Assembly: GCA_022592435.1 (NCBI GenBank)
Contig: JABYQS010000916.1
Location: 1 to 11,295 of the forward strand
DNA: 11,295 bases
Direction: 5' to 3'
Source: Cerioporus squamosus
Taxonomy: Eukaryota > Basidiomycota > Agaricomycetes > Polyporales > Polyporaceae
In this document: one piece after another, positions 9,043 to 11,295 of the stretch
Position numbering within the stretch: the first letter of the stretch is position 1
Layout: every line of letters starts with the position of its first letter
Position numbers and translations under genes: made by a program
The notes under the pieces: model-generated
The model's input: only the letters and a program-made list of their open reading frames with translations
What the model was told of the DNA's origin: nothing
The model's database searches: none

Positions 9043-9423
9043 AGGGAATGACCGGTCGAGCAGAGAACTGGAGTCTAGAAGTGATGGACCGGAGGAAAGT
9101 ACGTGTGACGGTGTGTGGGGAAGCAACTCCGAGTGTTTCGGAGTTGGCGTCTCGCTGGCGGGAAATCATACGCCTCCGGTCCTGCATGTATGTAACCATC
9201 AAAGCAACCTCAAGTTGAGGAGTACTACAGTCGATGTCTTCGGCTACAGAACTAGTGAGGCTGGCTCGCGAGCCTACTACATACTACTACTCTGAAACAC
9301 ACCCCGCTATGTACTTACCTGGGAACGTCGTGTCTTGCAAGGAGCCTCTCGGATCGCAGCTAGAGGGAGACCTCGATACAGCTATGTCAGTCCCACAAGA
9401 ACACCGTCTGTTCCTTGCTATCG
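9043..9423. other. Intergenic region upstream of PEX12
   Basis: This 381-bp gap follows the stop chosen for the unnamed gene and precedes PEX12; both run leftward. It should contain a 3' untranslated region, the PEX12 promoter and its leader. Visible items are a 9-bp-stem hairpin (9124-9146), a near-perfect palindrome CCTCAA-G-TTGAGG (9209-9221), an ACT/TAC-rich run (about 9274-9292) and an unassigned strong minus-strand splice donor GTAAGT at 9318-9313. If the unnamed gene uses its alternative last exon, its stop would fall at 9289-9287 inside this region. A plus-strand ORF from 9234 looks like an antisense shadow. Confidence 0.5.
9124..9146. repeat. Inverted repeat, 9-bp stem with 5-nt loop
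   Basis: CAACTCCGA and TCGGAGTTG are perfect inverse complements separated by GTGTT. It lies about 80-100 nt upstream of the PEX12 start, so it may sit in the promoter or the 5' leader. It could be a palindromic regulator site or an RNA hairpin; function is unknown. Confidence 0.5.
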
Positions 9424-10458
9424 TCATCGACTGGACAGACTCCGACCACGTCCAGGTAATGTCACTGTCCCCCTCGTTCTCGACCTTGTCTCCACCCTGG
9501 AGCGTCGAATCTTCAGTGTCTTAACCTGGGGCACGCCGGAGGATTCCTCGCCCTCGGCTGGCATTTCTTCGTCTACGTTTGAATTCGAGTTGACAGTGCG
9601 TTAATAGGTCAGTAAGACGCATGTGTGGCTGATCGCGTGAGGCGTCACTCACCTTCAAGAAACTCGACACGCCACTCGATGTAACGCTCAAGCAGAACAG
9701 ACAACGTGTCTCGGCGCGGCGTTTGACCCTCGTCGGACTCGTCGAAGGACAGGTTCTTCAAATAGGTAACTTCAGCCTGCTCAGGCCAGAGTCGAAGACG
9801 ACCAGTCGTGATACTGTCCGGCTGCGCCAGTGTCAAGGCCAATAGCCGTCATCGAGCGCTGCATGTGCCTACCACCGAGGTGACCACGATGCAGTGAGAG
9901 CCATTGCCGAGGTTATGACAGAGAGATACGCAGACACCCTGCACAAACGCCGTGGTCAGAGGGACAGGTATCCCATAGAGCCGGGTACGTACGTCGCGTC
10001 CGAAGATTGCGCGGTAAAGTAGTCGGAGATTTCGTGCAGGACAAGAAGCGTCGGTGCGGTGTCGAGCGTCGTTTTCGCGTGATGCAGCACATCGTCGTAC
10101 TCGTGCAGCATAGACAACAGCAAACGCAGATGAGCAAGGCTTGGAGGGTAACTACACATGCACGTAAGTACCCGCGTCCGAGACAAGCATGCACGACGTA
10201 CAACATCTCTATCCTTTGAGCCGCAGCGGCATTACGGCCGTGACCACTATATTCGCTGATCCATGCGTCATTCAAATCAACCAGGGTCGTTTTGATAGCG
10301 TCGCGACGAGGTGTCAGAAGGATGGCTCTTGCCTCGGGATCGTCAGCAGTATGGGAGATCAAGAGGTGGACTGGAGCTGATGCATGGTAGAGACCCTTCA
10401 CAAGCAAGCTCAGATAATCGGGAAGCTGTGGGCATGGCCGAGGGAACAGGGATGCCAT
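9424..10458 (-). CDS. Unnamed protein, possibly Rad51-paralog-like (RecA-fold), five exons (about 263 aa)
   Basis: Exons in coding order (minus): 10458-10202, 10151-9993, 9938-9873, 9813-9653 and 9572-9424. Introns 1, 2 and 4 have canonical ends (GTACGT..TAG, GTACGT..CTGAC..CAG, GTGAGT..TAG). The intron 3 donor is uncertain (9872 or 9884). The protein starts MASLFPRPCPQLPDYLSLLV, has YPPSLAHLRLLLSMLHEY (about 87-104), then a Walker B-like strand TLLVLHEISDY (120-130) and a helix ATVSAYLSVITSAMAL, and later DTLSVLLERYIEWRVEFLED. This order recalls small RecA-fold Rad51 paralogs such as SWSAP1, but no Walker A (GxxxxGKT) is present. Assignment is tentative and made without a search. The C-terminal exon is acidic then basic and may be read differently (alternative splice at 9465-9495). 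If the fold is right, the role would be in homologous recombination. Confidence 0.5.
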
Positions 10459-10744
10459 CTGAGGCAACGAGCCTCTGGGGGCTTACATGGACGAAAGCAA
10501 AGAACTGAACTTATTGCTCCTCCTCCTTGTACGAGGGCACAGCCACCATAGGGCACTCCAAGGGATCCGAAGTAACTTGTGCATATTGATATTGGGCTTG
10601 CTAACGGATGTGTCTAGTCGTAGAAGGTCATAAAACGAGAAAGCAATCACAAAACATCGGTATACATGCGGTGAAGACCTTCGAGTAGCACGTAACAGTC
10701 TTCGGGTAAGGATCGTCCGTACTTACTTGTGGCACGACTTGAGA
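10459..10744. other. Intergenic region upstream of the unnamed gene
   Basis: This 286-bp gap separates the helicase stop codon (10747-10745) from the ATG at 10458. It holds the helicase 3' untranslated region and the promoter of the unnamed gene. On the minus strand a GTAAGTAC donor-like sequence occurs 12 nt after the helicase stop, and GTAAGC..CTCAG lies just before the downstream ATG; either may reflect untranslated-region splicing. No ORF or clear promoter element is seen. Confidence 0.5.
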
Positions 10745-11295
10745 TCAAGCCCACATCGCGCGGAACTTCTCGTCAAACTCTGCAGTGACGCCATTCACCA
10801 CCTCGTACACCTTCCAGTCTCTGTCTGACACTCCGGGTGGTCTCTTGAACTCGCCCGGCTCGGCGCCCCCGATGTCCCGGATCCGCCTCGGCAGGGTCAA
10901 GCGTCCCATACCCGCTGTCGATCTCAGACACCTCGTCGCCCGCCGCCGCAGACGCCTTCTGGAGGAGCTGCACCAGGCCGGTGCGGATCGACTTGAGGGT
11001 GAGCGAGAAGTCCTGAAGGACATACCACACCTCGCCGTCACGAATGCCGTTTGCCGCCTTCAGCGCCGCGGTCTGTCCGTGGTTGTAGAAGTCGAGCAGG
11101 TACGCATTCAAGGCGAACTCCTCATCGTCTTGTCCGGGGACAGAGGTGAACTGGCGCATGGAGGGGATGGCGTACTCGTTCAGGTGCAGGCCGTCTCTGG
11201 CGGTGTCGGTGAGCTCTCTCACAGAGCCGAAGTTGTCGCCGTGGCCGGAGGTGGCAACGAAGGGCGACCGGGCCACGGTGGAGATGGCGGTACGG
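10745..11295 (-). CDS. C-terminal part of a DDX60/Ski2-like DEAD/DEAH helicase (5' end outside window)
   Basis: The frame is open from the right edge and encodes the helical C-terminal tail of a large helicase rather than its motor motifs. Recognisable pieces are LTDTARDGLHLNEYAIPSM, LNAYLLDFYNHGQ, WYVLQDFSLTLKSIRTGL, and, in a second frame, RPPGVSDRDWKVYEVVNG with the terminal FDEKFRAMWA before a TGA at 10747-10745. The pattern of N(A/S)Y.LDF..HG followed by a (L/Y)L.DF.LT(I/L).SI stretch is what I recall from the C-termini of DDX60-family proteins, which in animals act in RNA sensing; the fungal relatives are large and poorly characterised. The two frames meet near 10876-10878. Helicase motifs I-VI would lie beyond 11295, so the assignment rests on the tail alone. 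Confidence 0.6.
10876..10878 (-). other. Frame change in the helicase fragment
   Basis: The coding frame reads DSGYGTLDPAEADP and then must move by one base to read DIGGAEPGEFKRPPG. Dropping one G from the GGG run (CCC on plus) would join them smoothly. Alternatives are an intron of 70 nt (donor GTATGG) or 73 nt (donor GTGTCT) in the same stretch, or a 25-nt one that is too short to be credible. A one-base indel is the simplest reading but is not proven. Confidence 0.5.

Noticed and set aside
9043..9126. N-terminal extension of PEX12 starting MLPHTPSHVLSS
   Set aside because: The frame is open, but Pex12 proteins begin at the MEFFNDAG position, and the extension is low-complexity serine-rich sequence.
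9234..9604. Plus-strand ORFs reading MSSATELVRLAR... and ...FEFELTVR
   Set aside because: They lie antisense to the end of the unnamed gene and the PEX12 upstream region. Joining them needs several poor splice sites, and no family is recognisable.
10889..10913. A 25-nt intron (GTATGG..GAG) to explain the helicase frame change
   Set aside because: It is too short for a spliceosomal intron. A one-base indel or a 70-73-nt intron is more plausible.
1..11295. CRISPR arrays, tRNA/rRNA genes, transposons or bacterial-type operons
   Set aside because: No direct-repeat array, no tRNA-like cloverleaf, no transposase or reverse transcriptase motif and no terminal repeats were seen. Spliceosomal introns throughout make this eukaryotic chromosomal DNA.

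Overview
The window is a piece of a fungal nuclear genome, most likely a basidiomycete of the Agaricomycotina. The genes are densely spaced and broken by many short introns (about 50-100 nt) with GT..AG ends, CTGAC/CTAAC-like branch sites and GC-rich exons. All identifications come from reading the translations and recalling protein families. No database search was run.

Layout. Positions 1-658 hold no gene I can name. There is a reading frame open from the left edge and a possible 99-codon spliced small ORF at 220-637. Positions 659-3324 (+) carry a nine-exon ABC-type ATPase of about 715 aa with every nucleotide-binding motif intact. It converges, across a 229-bp tail-to-tail spacer, on a minus-strand PHO81-type phosphate regulator (3554-7365; nine exons, about 1107 aa; SPX, seven ankyrin repeats, degenerate GDPD). 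Upstream of PHO81 on the same strand lie PEX12 (7679-9042, peroxisomal RING peroxin), an unnamed gene that may be a divergent Rad51-paralog-like protein (9424-10458), and the 3' end of a DDX60/Ski2-like helicase gene (10745 to the right edge).

How the genes relate. These are ordinary, functionally unrelated chromosomal genes: phosphate sensing, peroxisome import, a possible DNA-repair factor, an RNA-helicase-like protein and an ABC protein. They do not look like a cluster or a mobile island. The most informative regulatory signal is in the 313-bp PHO81 upstream region. It holds a CACGTGGG site and a GCACGTT site, which match the high- and low-affinity Pho4 sites known from yeast PHO promoters and suggest feedback control of PHO81 by the PHO pathway.

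Cautions. PEX12 carries a one-base frameshift inside a conserved segment, and the helicase fragment needs either a one-base correction or an unusual intron. Both fall in three-base homopolymers, so sequencing or assembly error is as likely as real gene damage. I found no RNA gene, CRISPR array, transposon or other clearly new system.
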